This document shows positions 31,975-41,586 of a stretch of DNA of 41,593 nt, in pieces. Every line of letters starts with the position of its first letter. Within the stretch, counting starts at the first letter, position 1. Under the pieces are notes generated by a model. The model worked only from the letters and a program-made list of their open reading frames with translations, was not told the DNA's origin and searched no databases. Source of the DNA: Acholeplasmataceae bacterium (GTDB lineage Bacteria > Bacillota_I > Bacilli_A > Acholeplasmatales > Acholeplasmataceae); the NCBI GenBank assembly GCA_016934015.1, contig JAFGTQ010000061.1:1-41593 (forward strand). Reading direction: 5' to 3'. Position numbers and translations under genes: made by a program.

Positions 31975-34104
31975 TTAGTTATAAACAATAGGTCTCATAT
32001 TGGGGTTCCAACTTGATACCCAAGTAGATGGAATTGCGTCACCTTGGAAATAAATCGTTAGATTACTGCAACCATAGAATGCATAATGTCCAACCATGTC
32101 TATATTTGAATGTAGTTGGACTTCATCCAACTCAACACATTGCCCAAATGCTCCATCACTTATTTCTTTTAAGCTTAACGGAATGTCAATTTGATCAAGT
32201 GATCTTGCTCCATAAAATGCATAAGCGTTAATTAGAATGAGTCCTTCATTAAGTTCAACTGTTTTTAAACTACTTGCACCAAAGAAGGCATATTGACCAA
32301 TTTCTTTAACGGATCCTGGAATTGTGATTGACAGTAATGAACTGGCTTGATGAAATGCATAGTCATCAAGCAAAATAATATCATCTGCAAAAGTAACTTC
32401 TTCTAGTGCACTACAACCATTGCAGAGATTCGCATTGATTTGCTTAACACTTATAGGAATATGTAATCTTATTAAACTTGAAACTCCACGGAATGCACCT
32501 GGCCCAATATTAATAACAGAACTTGGAATATGTATGTATTCAAGTGCTTCATTATTCGCAAATGCATCACTACCAATTGTAATCAATCCTTCAGGTAGAT
32601 TAATATCTTTTAAAACTTTTGTACCACTCAAAGCACCATCATTAATATATTGAAGAGATTGAGGTAATGATATCTCAAGAAGAGATTCACAGCCTCTTAA
32701 TAAATCGTTATTTAGTCGAGTGATTCCTTCAGGAATGACAATGGACTTCAATTTTCTTGCATAACGAAATGCTCCATCTCCAATGTAGGTAATTCCATCA
32801 TGTAAATTGATCTCTGTAAGTTCGGTTGCTCCAGCAAAAACTTCATCATTGATGATTTCTATGTATTCAGGAATATTAAATGTTTTAAGACCAGTTGCAT
32901 CTTTGAATAAGCCCTCTTCAAGCTCTGTCAATTGTTCAGAAAGGTTAATTAAAGATAACTGATATGTTTCTGAGAAAGCATACGGTCCAATGTATAGTAC
33001 AGAATCAGGAACATCAATGGATGTAATGCCTGAACCAACAAATGCATAGGCTGAAATAAAAGTCAATTTTTCGGGTAAAACAACATCAAAGAGCGATTGA
33101 GTATATCCAAATGCTCCATAGCCAATGACAGAAACAGAATCAGGAATATCAATATTACGTAAACTTGACATGCCATAAAACAATTGCGCGGGTATTTCCT
33201 CCATATTTGACGGCAAGGTCACAGACTCTAGTGCTGATGCACCATAAAACACACCTCGTCCAAGTTTTACCGAATCAGGAAGACTGATTGAGGTCAGTTG
33301 AGTCGTATTCGCAAATGCAAAATCTTTAATCTCTAAAATATTGTCTGGAATAATAACACTTTCTATTGGTGTGTTCATAAACGCTTGCTCAGCAATGGAT
33401 ACGACCACTTTGTTATTCAATTTTTTGGGAATTTCAACCTCTGTTTTCGATGATCTATATCCAATAATTTCTACCCCACCACTGACATTCTTGATAACGA
33501 ATGCTTTATCTGGGGTATCAATATTAAACGCAAATATCGAAAATGCAAACACAAATAATCCTGCGAGTGCAATCCATATGTTGACGGTATCCCGATCACT
33601 AAAATAAAGAATAATTCCAAAAAATAGAACAAAGAATGAAACAACAAGCATCCCTGTAATTGGTAACCAAGTCACACCATTTAAATACGGTAGCATCGTA
33701 CTAAATGGAATAATAATTAAAACCGAAAGAAATAGTAATACCAAATTAAAGCGATATGGAAACCCTGATTTATTCCAATAAAGATTATTCAAAATCAATG
33801 TTGTCGTTAGTAAGGAAACACCTGATATAAATAAACCTATCCAAAGATAGTTTGTGAGAAACCCCACTAAAAATGAAACTAAAAAAACAAAAATATTAAT
33901 CACTAATGACAAGACATTGAATTTATAATAAAAAACTTTCTTTCTCGACTTAAGATCACCATCAAATGACCCATTTTTATAATAAGTTAACGCTTTTTCG
34001 TAGTCTCGCTTAACGCCTTGTCCAAACTCATATTTTAAGCCTTCAACATAATCCGGGTGTTCATCTCTCATATGTGTGGATAATCGAATCCGTTTTTTAA
34101 ACAT
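31975..34104 (-). CDS. Membrane protein with Sel1-like start and BspA-type leucine-rich repeats
   Basis: A 709-residue protein. Residues about 15-45 resemble one Sel1-like repeat (GLKYEFGQGVKRDYEKALTYY). About five membrane segments fill 58-200. The rest is a long run of 22-24-residue LRR_5 repeats with the pattern IPxSVxxIGxxAF, ending near 700. BspA-like repeats occur in surface adhesins. Here they would face outside if the last membrane segment exits; topology is inferred. It starts 18 bases after the DUF3899-like gene and is last in the opp operon. Confidence 0.85.
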   Translation of the reverse strand: MFKKRIRLSTHMRDEHPDYVEGLKYEFGQGVKRDYEKALTYYKNGSFDGDLKSRKKVFYYKFNVLSLVINIFVFLVSFLVGFLTNYLWIGLFISGVSLLTTTLILNNLYWNKSGFPYRFNLVLLFLSVLIIIPFSTMLPYLNGVTWLPITGMLVVSFFVLFFGIILYFSDRDTVNIWIALAGLFVFAFSIFAFNIDTPDKAFVIKNVSGGVEIIGYRSSKTEVEIPKKLNNKVVVSIAEQAFMNTPIESVIIPDNILEIKDFAFANTTQLTSISLPDSVKLGRGVFYGASALESVTLPSNMEEIPAQLFYGMSSLRNIDIPDSVSVIGYGAFGYTQSLFDVVLPEKLTFISAYAFVGSGITSIDVPDSVLYIGPYAFSETYQLSLINLSEQLTELEEGLFKDATGLKTFNIPEYIEIINDEVFAGATELTEINLHDGITYIGDGAFRYARKLKSIVIPEGITRLNNDLLRGCESLLEISLPQSLQYINDGALSGTKVLKDINLPEGLITIGSDAFANNEALEYIHIPSSVINIGPGAFRGVSSLIRLHIPISVKQINANLCNGCSALEEVTFADDIILLDDYAFHQASSLLSITIPGSVKEIGQYAFFGASSLKTVELNEGLILINAYAFYGARSLDQIDIPLSLKEISDGAFGQCVELDEVQLHSNIDMVGHYAFYGCSNLTIYFQGDAIPSTWVSSWNPNMRPIVYN

Positions 34105-34122
34105 GTGACACCTCCATTGACA

Positions 34123-34623
34123 CTAAATAAGCATAAATAGTGTGATTAACGCTAAAATCAATAAAAATAATGTGGATAAAAATACGACAATATAATAAAA
34201 TTTTGGTATTTGATCATCTTCTACTTTTTTCATGTAGTGGTAATAATCAAGTTTAGGACGTTTCCCTACAATCATGAGCCCAAAAGTTTTAACACCATGT
34301 ATGAATGGCGATAAAATGTTATGATTATAGACAAACATGACCCATGCAACGGTTAATTCAATCGCAAAAGCTAGCCATAAAGCATCTCCAAACGCCATCA
34401 AACTAATTTCCCATTGCCATAATAAACCAAAACCTACGAGAAGAATATTAATAACCATCATCACTAAAGCAGTGACTAAATATAATTTTCTTTTTCTCTT
34501 TTTTCTAGTTTTTTCATTTTCGATTTCTTTTTTTACTTCTTCTTTAAAATCGGGTTCTGGTTGATCTTCGATTAAAAAATCGTTCGCTTTATTTTCAACA
34601 AACTTGAACTTTGTATTCGACAA
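34123..34623 (-). CDS. Membrane protein, DUF3899-like
   Basis: A 166-residue protein with a charged N terminus (about 15-48, lysine/glutamate rich) and about three membrane segments. These begin near residues 48, 78 and 138, with HGVKTFGLMIVGKRPKLDYYHY between the last two. The layout resembles DUF3899 proteins of mollicutes and Firmicutes, but I am not sure. The start is TTG at 34623 with GAAGGAG 9 bases upstream, overlapping the end of the previous gene's coding region. An ATG further up lies in that gene. It is part of the opp operon. Confidence 0.55.
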   Translation of the reverse strand: MSNTKFKFVENKANDFLIEDQPEPDFKEEVKKEIENEKTRKKRKRKLYLVTALVMMVINILLVGFGLLWQWEISLMAFGDALWLAFAIELTVAWVMFVYNHNILSPFIHGVKTFGLMIVGKRPKLDYYHYMKKVEDDQIPKFYYIVVFLSTLFLLILALITLFMLI

Positions 34624-34625
34624 AT

Positions 34626-35402
34626 TTACTTCGCTCCTTCTTTTATGCCACATAATTCTTCAATTTGTTTACAAGCAGCATAATAATATTTGTGTGGATA
34701 TTTTTTTATTGGACATAAGAAGTATACCATGTTTTCATTTGCATGATATCCAATATTAATCTGAATTAAGTAATGCCAATTACTTTTATAATTGATGATT
34801 TGTTGAATTTCATCAATTTTTTCTTTATCAAAATTTGAAACCCTTTTGAAATTTAACATGATTTGCTTTTTTGTCTTAAATCCTTTGGGTTCAATGCTAT
34901 AAATACGTTTAATATCTTCATCAAGTTCATCAGAAAAATACGATAGATCTTCACTTTTCGTAATAACGATAACAAAAAGTGTATCACCCAAATGTAGTTT
35001 CTCATTCATTTTATTCTTAAACGCGTAGTAAATTATAAATTCATTACGATCAACAAACATTGTAAAGCCTTTATTTTCAATATCTTTGAGCCAAGAAGAA
35101 GTAAATAATTTACCTTTAACTTTTTTGGGTCCTACTTCTTCAACAATCATTTGCAAATATTGCACATGCATGTGATAGTAATTGAATTTATTTTTGAAAT
35201 AGCTTACAAAAAAGAGATCAATCATCAGAATAGGTAAAAAAATGGCTGAAAGTAGTTCAATATTGATTTGAAAAAATTGGTAAAGAATGAAAAATAAAAC
35301 AACAATCATACCAAATGGCACGATGACAAAAAAGAGAAAAGAATTTCTCTTTTTTTTGTAATCGTATAATTTTTTAATAGTGTGATTTATTTGGGTTGCC
35401 AT
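34626..35402 (-). CDS. Membrane protein of unknown function
   Basis: I do not recognise this 258-residue protein. Two adjacent membrane segments (about 20-45 and 48-70) are followed by a soluble alpha/beta domain with many charged and aromatic residues, and a C-terminal YAACKQIEELCG. It begins 16 bases inside the end of the repeat lipoprotein gene and lacks a clear ribosome site. Translation is probably coupled, and an internal start is possible. Confidence 0.6.
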   Translation of the reverse strand: MATQINHTIKKLYDYKKKRNSFLFFVIVPFGMIVVLFFILYQFFQINIELLSAIFLPILMIDLFFVSYFKNKFNYYHMHVQYLQMIVEEVGPKKVKGKLFTSSWLKDIENKGFTMFVDRNEFIIYYAFKNKMNEKLHLGDTLFVIVITKSEDLSYFSDELDEDIKRIYSIEPKGFKTKKQIMLNFKRVSNFDKEKIDEIQQIINYKSNWHYLIQINIGYHANENMVYFLCPIKKYPHKYYYAACKQIEELCGIKEGAK

Positions 35403-36178
35403 ATGCCATATAATGTTGCACGTTGTGTACGTGTGAAAATATCACCATTCACAAACCATTCGCCCGAACCATCACTTCTTGTGTTCCAACCCATAAAACT
35501 ATAATCATTAGTGTCTTCTAAAATTGGGAAATTAATGATTTCACCATATTCAACTGTTCTTGAAGTTGGACTTGCTGGTCCTTCATCCTCAATTGGATAA
35601 TTCGCTCTATATGTGACCACAACGGAAATCGTACGCCAATGTGCATAAAGGTTTAAATCTTCATATACATTTAATGGTAAGACTTGCAATCCTGAATCAC
35701 CAGGAATTGTTGAAGTACTATCTACCCAGTCATAACGATACCAAGCTATAAATATATAACCTGTTCTCTTTGGTTGAGGCAATACCTTATTTTCACCAGG
35801 TACAAAAGACGTTGGATATTCTGAGTCAGGCATCGTTCCGCCATTTAAATCATAAATGATATCAAACAGCATAGGTTCCCATCCAGCATATAAAACAATC
35901 GAATAATCACCAACAACATCATTTTCAAAATCCCAAGGTTCGGTCCAATTTAGATCTTTGAACCATCCAGTGAACATGAAACCATTCCGAGAGGGTTCTT
36001 CAGGTGCTTCAATTGTTGAATTGGGTACTAAATCAAGATAAGAGTCAACGAGCGTAGCTCCAGAGTTTGCTGTAAAAAATACAACATTGACTCGAACGTC
36101 AGTCATCTTTTGATCTTGACAACCAGCGAGTAAAAATATGAAAGCAAGCAGGAGTAAAGTAGTGTACAATTTACGCAT
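35387..36178 (-). CDS. Lipoprotein with InlB B-type repeats in the opp operon
   Basis: A 263-residue lipoprotein with lipobox LLAGC (Cys20). It carries three Listeria-Bacteroides/InlB B-type repeats, recognisable by GFMFTGWFKD and YAGW, GYIFIAWY and YAHW, and SFMGWNTRSDG and YGIW. It follows oppF by 2 bases. In some opp operons a substrate-binding lipoprotein sits near this place; this is not an OppA, as it has no SBP_bac_5 features and is too short. Its role may be surface attachment or peptide capture, unproven. Confidence 0.8.
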   Translation of the reverse strand: MRKLYTTLLLLAFIFLLAGCQDQKMTDVRVNVVFFTANSGATLVDSYLDLVPNSTIEAPEEPSRNGFMFTGWFKDLNWTEPWDFENDVVGDYSIVLYAGWEPMLFDIIYDLNGGTMPDSEYPTSFVPGENKVLPQPKRTGYIFIAWYRYDWVDSTSTIPGDSGLQVLPLNVYEDLNLYAHWRTISVVVTYRANYPIEDEGPASPTSRTVEYGEIINFPILEDTNDYSFMGWNTRSDGSGEWFVNGDIFTRTQRATLYGIWQPK

Positions 36179-36180
36179 GT

Positions 36181-38070
36181 TTACACCTCCTCTACTACAG
36201 TTTTTTCTGTAGTATTTTTGTTTTTATCAATTAATGCATATTCTTTTTTTAATGTTTCAAACTCTTCATTATTCGCATACACCATATGTCCAGGTGCTAT
36301 TTCTCTTAATGAAGGTTTATCAATACGGTAATTATGAATAGAAGGGTCATAATTAATTCGTTTTCTACCCTTTTCATAATCTGGATCTGGTTGAGGTATT
36401 GCAGATAAGAGTGATCTTGTATATGCGTGCATTGGATGTGCGAATAATTCATGACTTGGTGCAAGCTCTACAATTTTACCATAATACATCACCGCAATCC
36501 GATCACAGAAGAATCGTACGACTGATAAGTCATGCGCAATAAATAATATAGTTAAGCCTAATTCTTCTCTTAAATCTGTTAATAGATTAATAACTTGTGC
36601 TCGAATCGACACATCAAGTGCTGAAATAGGTTCGTCAGCAATAATAAAGTTTGGATTCATAATTAAAGCGCGAGCAATACCGATTCTTTGACGTTGTCCA
36701 CCACTAAATTCATGTGGATAACGAGCTGCATAATCCGCGGATAAACCAACAAGTTCTAATACTTTCGAAACTTGTTCTGTAATCTCATCATCAGAATATC
36801 CACCTAAAATCGTTAAACCTTCACCAACAATTTCTTTAACAGTCATACGAGGATTTAGTGAGGAAATCGGATCTTGGAAAATCATTTGCATCTTGCGTGA
36901 TGCTGCTAGTGCTTCTTTTGATTTATTGATAGTCTTTATATTGCGGATTTCATCTTTTTCAAAACGAATCTTTTCTTTACGGTCAAGTTTAATTTGATCT
37001 ATTTTTTCTTTTAAACTTTTCGCATCTTCTTGAGTTGTATCAAGTTTTGGTAAATTCTTAATTTTTTCTTTTGTTTCTATTTGTATTTGCTTAATATTAT
37101 CTTGAAGTTTCTTAACTTCACTTAAATGTTTAGCTTTCAGATCTAAAATAGTTTTTGCAATTGCCGATTTATCTGGCGCTTGGCAAACGGAAATTTCTTG
37201 TTGATATTGTGATTTTCGATTAAGTATTTTGTCTTTTTTTGTTTGCTTCAACTCATTAATTTTTTTGCTAACTTCATTTTTTGGTAAACGAGTTTTTTCA
37301 GCATCTTCAATCAGAGGTTGGTACTTATGTTTTAAACTTTCGAGGCTTTGTTTATGCTCTTCATTTAAACTTGCAATTCGTTTTTGAATAGTCTCTTTAG
37401 TTAAGGCTGCAGAGTCTTTTAGTCCACTTAGTTTATGGTTATAAGTAGTGGTTTGGATTGCGACTTCGTTATTATATTCGCGTTCCATTTCATTTTCTTT
37501 TTGACGCTCTACTGCATTCTTATTAAGTGTATATTCATATTTAATCTTCGCAATATCGAGTGTAAATAAGCTTTTTAATTGATAAAGATCGGCTTGATAT
37601 TTATTAATTGGCTCATTGGCATCCTTCATATCATTTTTTAACTTCAAGTTAAGATTTTCAATATCTTGTTTAATGTATTCAATCTTGTCATTTGCTTCGG
37701 ATTTAATCTCATAAACTCGAAATTTACTTGGGTTTAACTTTAAGATATCTTCTTTTGCTTGCTTTTTAATTTTATGGATGGTTTGAATATTTCCGCCATA
37801 TCCAGCACCAATACGAATACCATTTAAATCAACGGTTCCATCTGTAGGATTATAAAGTTTAATAATTGTACGTCCAGTTGTGGTCTTCCCACATCCAGAT
37901 TCTCCAACTAGTCCAAATACTTCTCTCTTATAAACATCAATCGAAACATTATCGACAGCTGGAATTGTCAATTTATTTTTACCAACACCCACATAAAAAT
38001 ATTTCTTTAAATTTTTTACTTCTAAAACCTTTTGGTTATAATCGACAGATTGATTTAATTGTTTGCTCAT
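36181..38070 (-). CDS. oppF: Oligopeptide ABC transporter ATP-binding protein OppF with a large coiled-coil insertion
   Basis: One of the two ATPases of the oligopeptide importer. The 629 residues are about twice the normal core. Walker A GESGCGKT is at 56-63, then an insertion from about 91 to 391, then the Q-loop MQMIFQD (Gln399), signature FSGGQRQR (455-462), Walker B FIIADEP and H-loop His513. The insertion is charged, very rich in lysine and glutamate with regular hydrophobics, and looks like long coiled coils. It falls between the Walker A strand and the Q-loop, where normal OppF has about 15 residues. Long OppF proteins are known from mycoplasmas. Confidence 0.92.
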   Translation of the reverse strand: MSKQLNQSVDYNQKVLEVKNLKKYFYVGVGKNKLTIPAVDNVSIDVYKREVFGLVGESGCGKTTTGRTIIKLYNPTDGTVDLNGIRIGAGYGGNIQTIHKIKKQAKEDILKLNPSKFRVYEIKSEANDKIEYIKQDIENLNLKLKNDMKDANEPINKYQADLYQLKSLFTLDIAKIKYEYTLNKNAVERQKENEMEREYNNEVAIQTTTYNHKLSGLKDSAALTKETIQKRIASLNEEHKQSLESLKHKYQPLIEDAEKTRLPKNEVSKKINELKQTKKDKILNRKSQYQQEISVCQAPDKSAIAKTILDLKAKHLSEVKKLQDNIKQIQIETKEKIKNLPKLDTTQEDAKSLKEKIDQIKLDRKEKIRFEKDEIRNIKTINKSKEALAASRKMQMIFQDPISSLNPRMTVKEIVGEGLTILGGYSDDEITEQVSKVLELVGLSADYAARYPHEFSGGQRQRIGIARALIMNPNFIIADEPISALDVSIRAQVINLLTDLREELGLTILFIAHDLSVVRFFCDRIAVMYYGKIVELAPSHELFAHPMHAYTRSLLSAIPQPDPDYEKGRKRINYDPSIHNYRIDKPSLREIAPGHMVYANNEEFETLKKEYALIDKNKNTTEKTVVEEV

Positions 38071-39101
38071 TTCTTCACCTTCCCTCGATTATTTTTAAGT
38101 GTTTGTACCGCTTGAGGTGGTTCGACTTTAGGTGCATCCGGATGTAATAGCCAAGTAGCTGCATAATGAGTATCTGTAACTTTAAATAGCGGTGGTTGTT
38201 CCTCAAAATCAATTTCAAGTGCATATTTATTTCTTGGTGCAAATGCGTCACCTTTTGGCGGATAAATCATATTAGGAGGAGTTCCTGAGATTGCATCTAA
38301 TTTTTTAGATGTTGCAAGGTTAGGCATGGATGATAAAAGTGCCCATGTATAAGGATGTTTAGGATCATAAAAGACTTCATCTGCTTTTCCAATTTCTACA
38401 ATTCTACCCGCATACATCACTGCAATTCGATCTGCCACATTAGCAACAACTCCAAGGTCATGCGTAATAAAAATGACAGATAAATCTCTTTGTTTTTTCA
38501 AATTATTAATAAGTTCAAGAATTTGTCCTTGAATCGTAACGTCAAGCGCAGTCGTTGGTTCGTCACATATTAATATCTCAGCATTATTTGCAAGTGCGAT
38601 AGAGATAACAATACGTTGTCTCATACCACCAGAAAACTGGAATGGATATTGTTTATAACGTTTGTCTGCATTTGCGATTCCAACTGATTCCATAAGTTCA
38701 ATTGCACGTTTTTTCGCCATTTCATCAGGCATATCAAGTTTATAACGTAAAGCTTCTGCAATTTGATTACCAACTGGAATAATTGGATTTAAAGAACTCA
38801 TGGGGTCTTGGAAAATCATAGAAATTTTTGTCCCACGAATTTCATGAAATAACTCTTCGTTCAATTGAAGTAAGTCACGACCTTGATACATAATCGATCC
38901 ACCTTCATAGATCGAGTTACCTGCAAGTAAACCAATAATAGCACGTGAGGTAACACTTTTACCTGATCCAGACTCACCAACAATTGCCAGTGTTTCACCT
39001 TTATATAAATCAAAGGAAACACCACGAATTGCATGGAGAATTCCATATTGTGTTTTAAAAGATATAGCTAAGTCTTTGACTTCTAATATTTTTTCTACCA
39101 T
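38067..39101 (-). CDS. oppD: Oligopeptide ABC transporter ATP-binding protein OppD
   Basis: The partner ATPase of OppF. The 344 residues have Walker A GESGSGKS (42-49), signature FSGGMRQR, Walker B ILICDEP, H-loop ITHD and the oligopeptide-specific C-terminal tail. Its length is normal, unlike OppF. It overlaps oppF by 4 bases and oppC by one base. Confidence 0.95.
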   Translation of the reverse strand: MVEKILEVKDLAISFKTQYGILHAIRGVSFDLYKGETLAIVGESGSGKSVTSRAIIGLLAGNSIYEGGSIMYQGRDLLQLNEELFHEIRGTKISMIFQDPMSSLNPIIPVGNQIAEALRYKLDMPDEMAKKRAIELMESVGIANADKRYKQYPFQFSGGMRQRIVISIALANNAEILICDEPTTALDVTIQGQILELINNLKKQRDLSVIFITHDLGVVANVADRIAVMYAGRIVEIGKADEVFYDPKHPYTWALLSSMPNLATSKKLDAISGTPPNMIYPPKGDAFAPRNKYALEIDFEEQPPLFKVTDTHYAATWLLHPDAPKVEPPQAVQTLKNNRGKVKK

Positions 39102-40513
39102 TATTCAACACCTCTCAATGATGGATTAAATGCATCGCGTAAGCCATTACCAAAAAGGTTGAAAGCAATCATCAAAATAGCAATATAAAGCGATGGATAA
39201 ATTAATAAATGCGGATGAACTTGCATAATTCCTTGCCCTTGTTGAATAAGCATACCCACGCTAACTGCATTACTATAATTAATAATTCCTAAGAATGAAT
39301 AAGAAGCTTCAGTAAATACAAATGCTGGAATTGCAAGCGCATAGCCTGTAACAATAAGTCCTAATGTATTTGGGAAAATGTGTTTAAACATAATTCTACC
39401 ATCTGATGCACCAAGGGTACGAGCAGCTAATACATATTCTCTATTTTTAAAACGATAGAACTGCATACGTCCAGTTCCATATGAACCAATCCAACCAGTG
39501 GCCGTAAAGGCTAAAACAATAACCCACAGAGCTGAACCGAATCGTAAAATAAGCAGTGTCAAGACGGATAAGAATGGAATAGATGAAATAATTTCGACAA
39601 ATCTATCAAATATTAAATCAAGAATACCACCATAATAACCTGCAATCGCCCCTAATATAAGACCGACAATTGAGTTAATAATAAGGACAGATATCGCCAT
39701 TAATAACGAAATACGCGCACCCTTCCAAATCTCAGTGAATAAGTCTCCACCACGTGATGTTGTTCCAAACCAAAAATAAGTATCTTCTGGTCTTTGATCC
39801 AAAGATGCCATAAACTGATTTATTCTAACTTCGTATTGGAAATATGGTTCATCAGGATTTTCAAGGTTAGGACTTTCTTTAATCGCTAAGATATCGATGA
39901 TATAATTTTTAGCCATATATTCTTCGAACTGTTCTTTTGTAAGTGTTCTTCGAACTTCACCAAGTGGATCATTATTAGTATCATTAATTTCGTTTTCATC
40001 CAAAATACCAAAATATCTTTCTGGCATATAGGATGTAATGTAATTGATATAACGATAATAATCAACTTTTACGGTAATTTGGTTAACATCTACATAATCT
40101 GGATGGTTAGGATCATCTATAAGTTCTTGTGGCATACCTTCTAAGATAATACCTTCACCAAATTCTGAATTATACATATAAATAAGGAAACGTTTACCAC
40201 GACTAATGGTTTTAGTCCCATCAAAAATTCCAAGTTTTTCAATCCCAGGAATACGTGGTGTTAAATAACCAAGACGTGCGGCATTCGTTGGATTATCTTG
40301 AACAAGTGTATATTTTTTCATATAGGGTCCAACGAGAATGAAAAACATGATGATACAAATAATCACAAATGCTGCAAGCGATGCTTTATTCTTTTTGAAC
40401 CGGTTCCAAGAATCTCGATAATAACCAATCTCTTTTGTTTCAAGTGGCTGGTCTACAATACGTTCATCTTCTTCTCTAACGAGAACGAGTTTGCTCTTAT
40501 CAATATCAATCAT
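39101..40513 (-). CDS. oppC: Oligopeptide ABC transporter permease OppC with an enlarged extracytoplasmic loop
   Basis: Membrane permease of the peptide importer. The 470 residues compare with about 300 for typical OppC. After the first membrane segment (about 45-65) comes an extra region of roughly 170-190 residues outside the membrane, to about 255. Then WFGTTSRGGDLFTEIWKGARISL leads into the standard permease core with the EAA-type cytoplasmic loop (RTLGASDGRIMFKHIFPN). The insertion could take part in substrate capture. It overlaps oppB by 4 bases. Confidence 0.93.
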   Translation of the reverse strand: MIDIDKSKLVLVREEDERIVDQPLETKEIGYYRDSWNRFKKNKASLAAFVIICIIMFFILVGPYMKKYTLVQDNPTNAARLGYLTPRIPGIEKLGIFDGTKTISRGKRFLIYMYNSEFGEGIILEGMPQELIDDPNHPDYVDVNQITVKVDYYRYINYITSYMPERYFGILDENEINDTNNDPLGEVRRTLTKEQFEEYMAKNYIIDILAIKESPNLENPDEPYFQYEVRINQFMASLDQRPEDTYFWFGTTSRGGDLFTEIWKGARISLLMAISVLIINSIVGLILGAIAGYYGGILDLIFDRFVEIISSIPFLSVLTLLILRFGSALWVIVLAFTATGWIGSYGTGRMQFYRFKNREYVLAARTLGASDGRIMFKHIFPNTLGLIVTGYALAIPAFVFTEASYSFLGIINYSNAVSVGMLIQQGQGIMQVHPHLLIYPSLYIAILMIAFNLFGNGLRDAFNPSLRGVE

Positions 40514-41478
40514 GATGCTATCTTCCCACTTCCCACACGGATTCTCGGGTCAAACAGTGTATAAGACAAGTCTCCGACAATTGCAGAAACTAAGAACAAA
40601 AACTGCCCGAATGTGTTTATCAGCATTAAAAGTGCATAATCTCGCCCATTAAATGCTTCAAGGTATAGACGACCTGTACCGTCAACTCTAAAAATTTGTT
40701 CTGTAATAATACCACCACTCATCACACCAATGATACCAATAAAAATACCTGGTAAAAATGGGACAAGCGCGTTTTTAAGTGCATGTCGTTGTACTGCTTG
40801 CCGCTTCGTAAGTCCTTTAGATCTCGCAAGCAACATATAATCTTGTGTAAGCTGTTCAGTGAGCTCAGCACGTACGCTTCTTGCAAGGCCTGGTATCCCT
40901 GTAATTGTTAATACAACAACAGGAAGAATATAAGTAGATAATCCGTACATTAAGCCTCTTTCGGCAAATTCCGAAGCAGTCGCAATCACGTGACTCGGTG
41001 CCCAATGAAGCTGGAAGTAAAATACATATTGAGCGAGTACAGCAACGACAAAATATGGCACTGAAATAAAGACCATGATTCCAATTGAAATGATATGATC
41101 TGTCAATTTGTTCTTCTTCAGTGCAGCAAGTATTCCCAAACCAATTGCTAAAGGAATGGATAAAACATATGGAATAATATTGATCTTGATAGATGCAGGA
41201 ATCTTGCCAAAATATACACTCGAAACATCTCGACGATATATAATGGAAAACCCAAATGATCCATCTACAAAAATATTCCTAATCCAGTAACCAAATTGAA
41301 CGATAATGGGTTTGTCCCACCCTTCTCGAATCCGGTTGATTTCATACCAGTCATTCCCTTGGAAAATAGGTGGAATGTAATTATCTGGGATGAGTTTTAT
41401 AAACACGAAAAATAGAAATACAGTGATAAAAAATGTGATAAACATCAATCCCATTCTTTTGAGTAAGTATTTCAGCAA
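40510..41478 (-). CDS. oppB: Oligopeptide ABC transporter permease OppB
   Basis: First membrane permease of the importer and first gene of the operon. The 322 residues have about six membrane segments and the EAA-like loop LLARSKGLTKRQAVQRHALKNALVPFL. The start is TTG at 41478 with AAGGAGTGAT 5 bases upstream. No ATG fits that ribosome site. No oppA lies in the window. Confidence 0.95.
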   Translation of the reverse strand: MLKYLLKRMGLMFITFFITVFLFFVFIKLIPDNYIPPIFQGNDWYEINRIREGWDKPIIVQFGYWIRNIFVDGSFGFSIIYRRDVSSVYFGKIPASIKINIIPYVLSIPLAIGLGILAALKKNKLTDHIISIGIMVFISVPYFVVAVLAQYVFYFQLHWAPSHVIATASEFAERGLMYGLSTYILPVVVLTITGIPGLARSVRAELTEQLTQDYMLLARSKGLTKRQAVQRHALKNALVPFLPGIFIGIIGVMSGGIITEQIFRVDGTGRLYLEAFNGRDYALLMLINTFGQFLFLVSAIVGDLSYTLFDPRIRVGSGKIAS

Positions 41479-41529
41479 CTTAAATCACTCCTTCTTGTAC
41501 ATTTATGCATATGTGAAACATCAAATTTG

Positions 41530-41547
41530 TATAATATAGATATTATA
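41530..41547. repeat. Palindrome in the oppB leader
   Basis: TATAATAT-AG-ATATTATA, two perfect 8-base arms around 2 bases, just after the expected start point. It may be an operator, a small hairpin, or a second -10. Confidence 0.5.
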
Positions 41548-41558
41548 CATGTGCTTAA

Positions 41559-41586
41559 ATTATAACATAAATATTCTTTTTGACAA
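41559..41586 (-). promoter_or_regulatory. Promoter of the opp operon
   Basis: TTGTCA (complement of 41581-41586), 16 bases, extended -10 TGT-TATAAT (TATAAT is the complement of 41559-41564). The leader is about 75 bases. Confidence 0.75.

Noticed and set aside
32000-33400. Tandem DNA repeat in the LRR gene
   Set aside because: The 22-24-residue repeats are visible in protein but have diverged in DNA; no exact repeat units are seen.
35387-36178. OppA substrate-binding protein for the opp operon
   Set aside because: Position and lipobox fit, but at 263 residues made of InlB B-type repeats it cannot be the roughly 550-residue binding protein.
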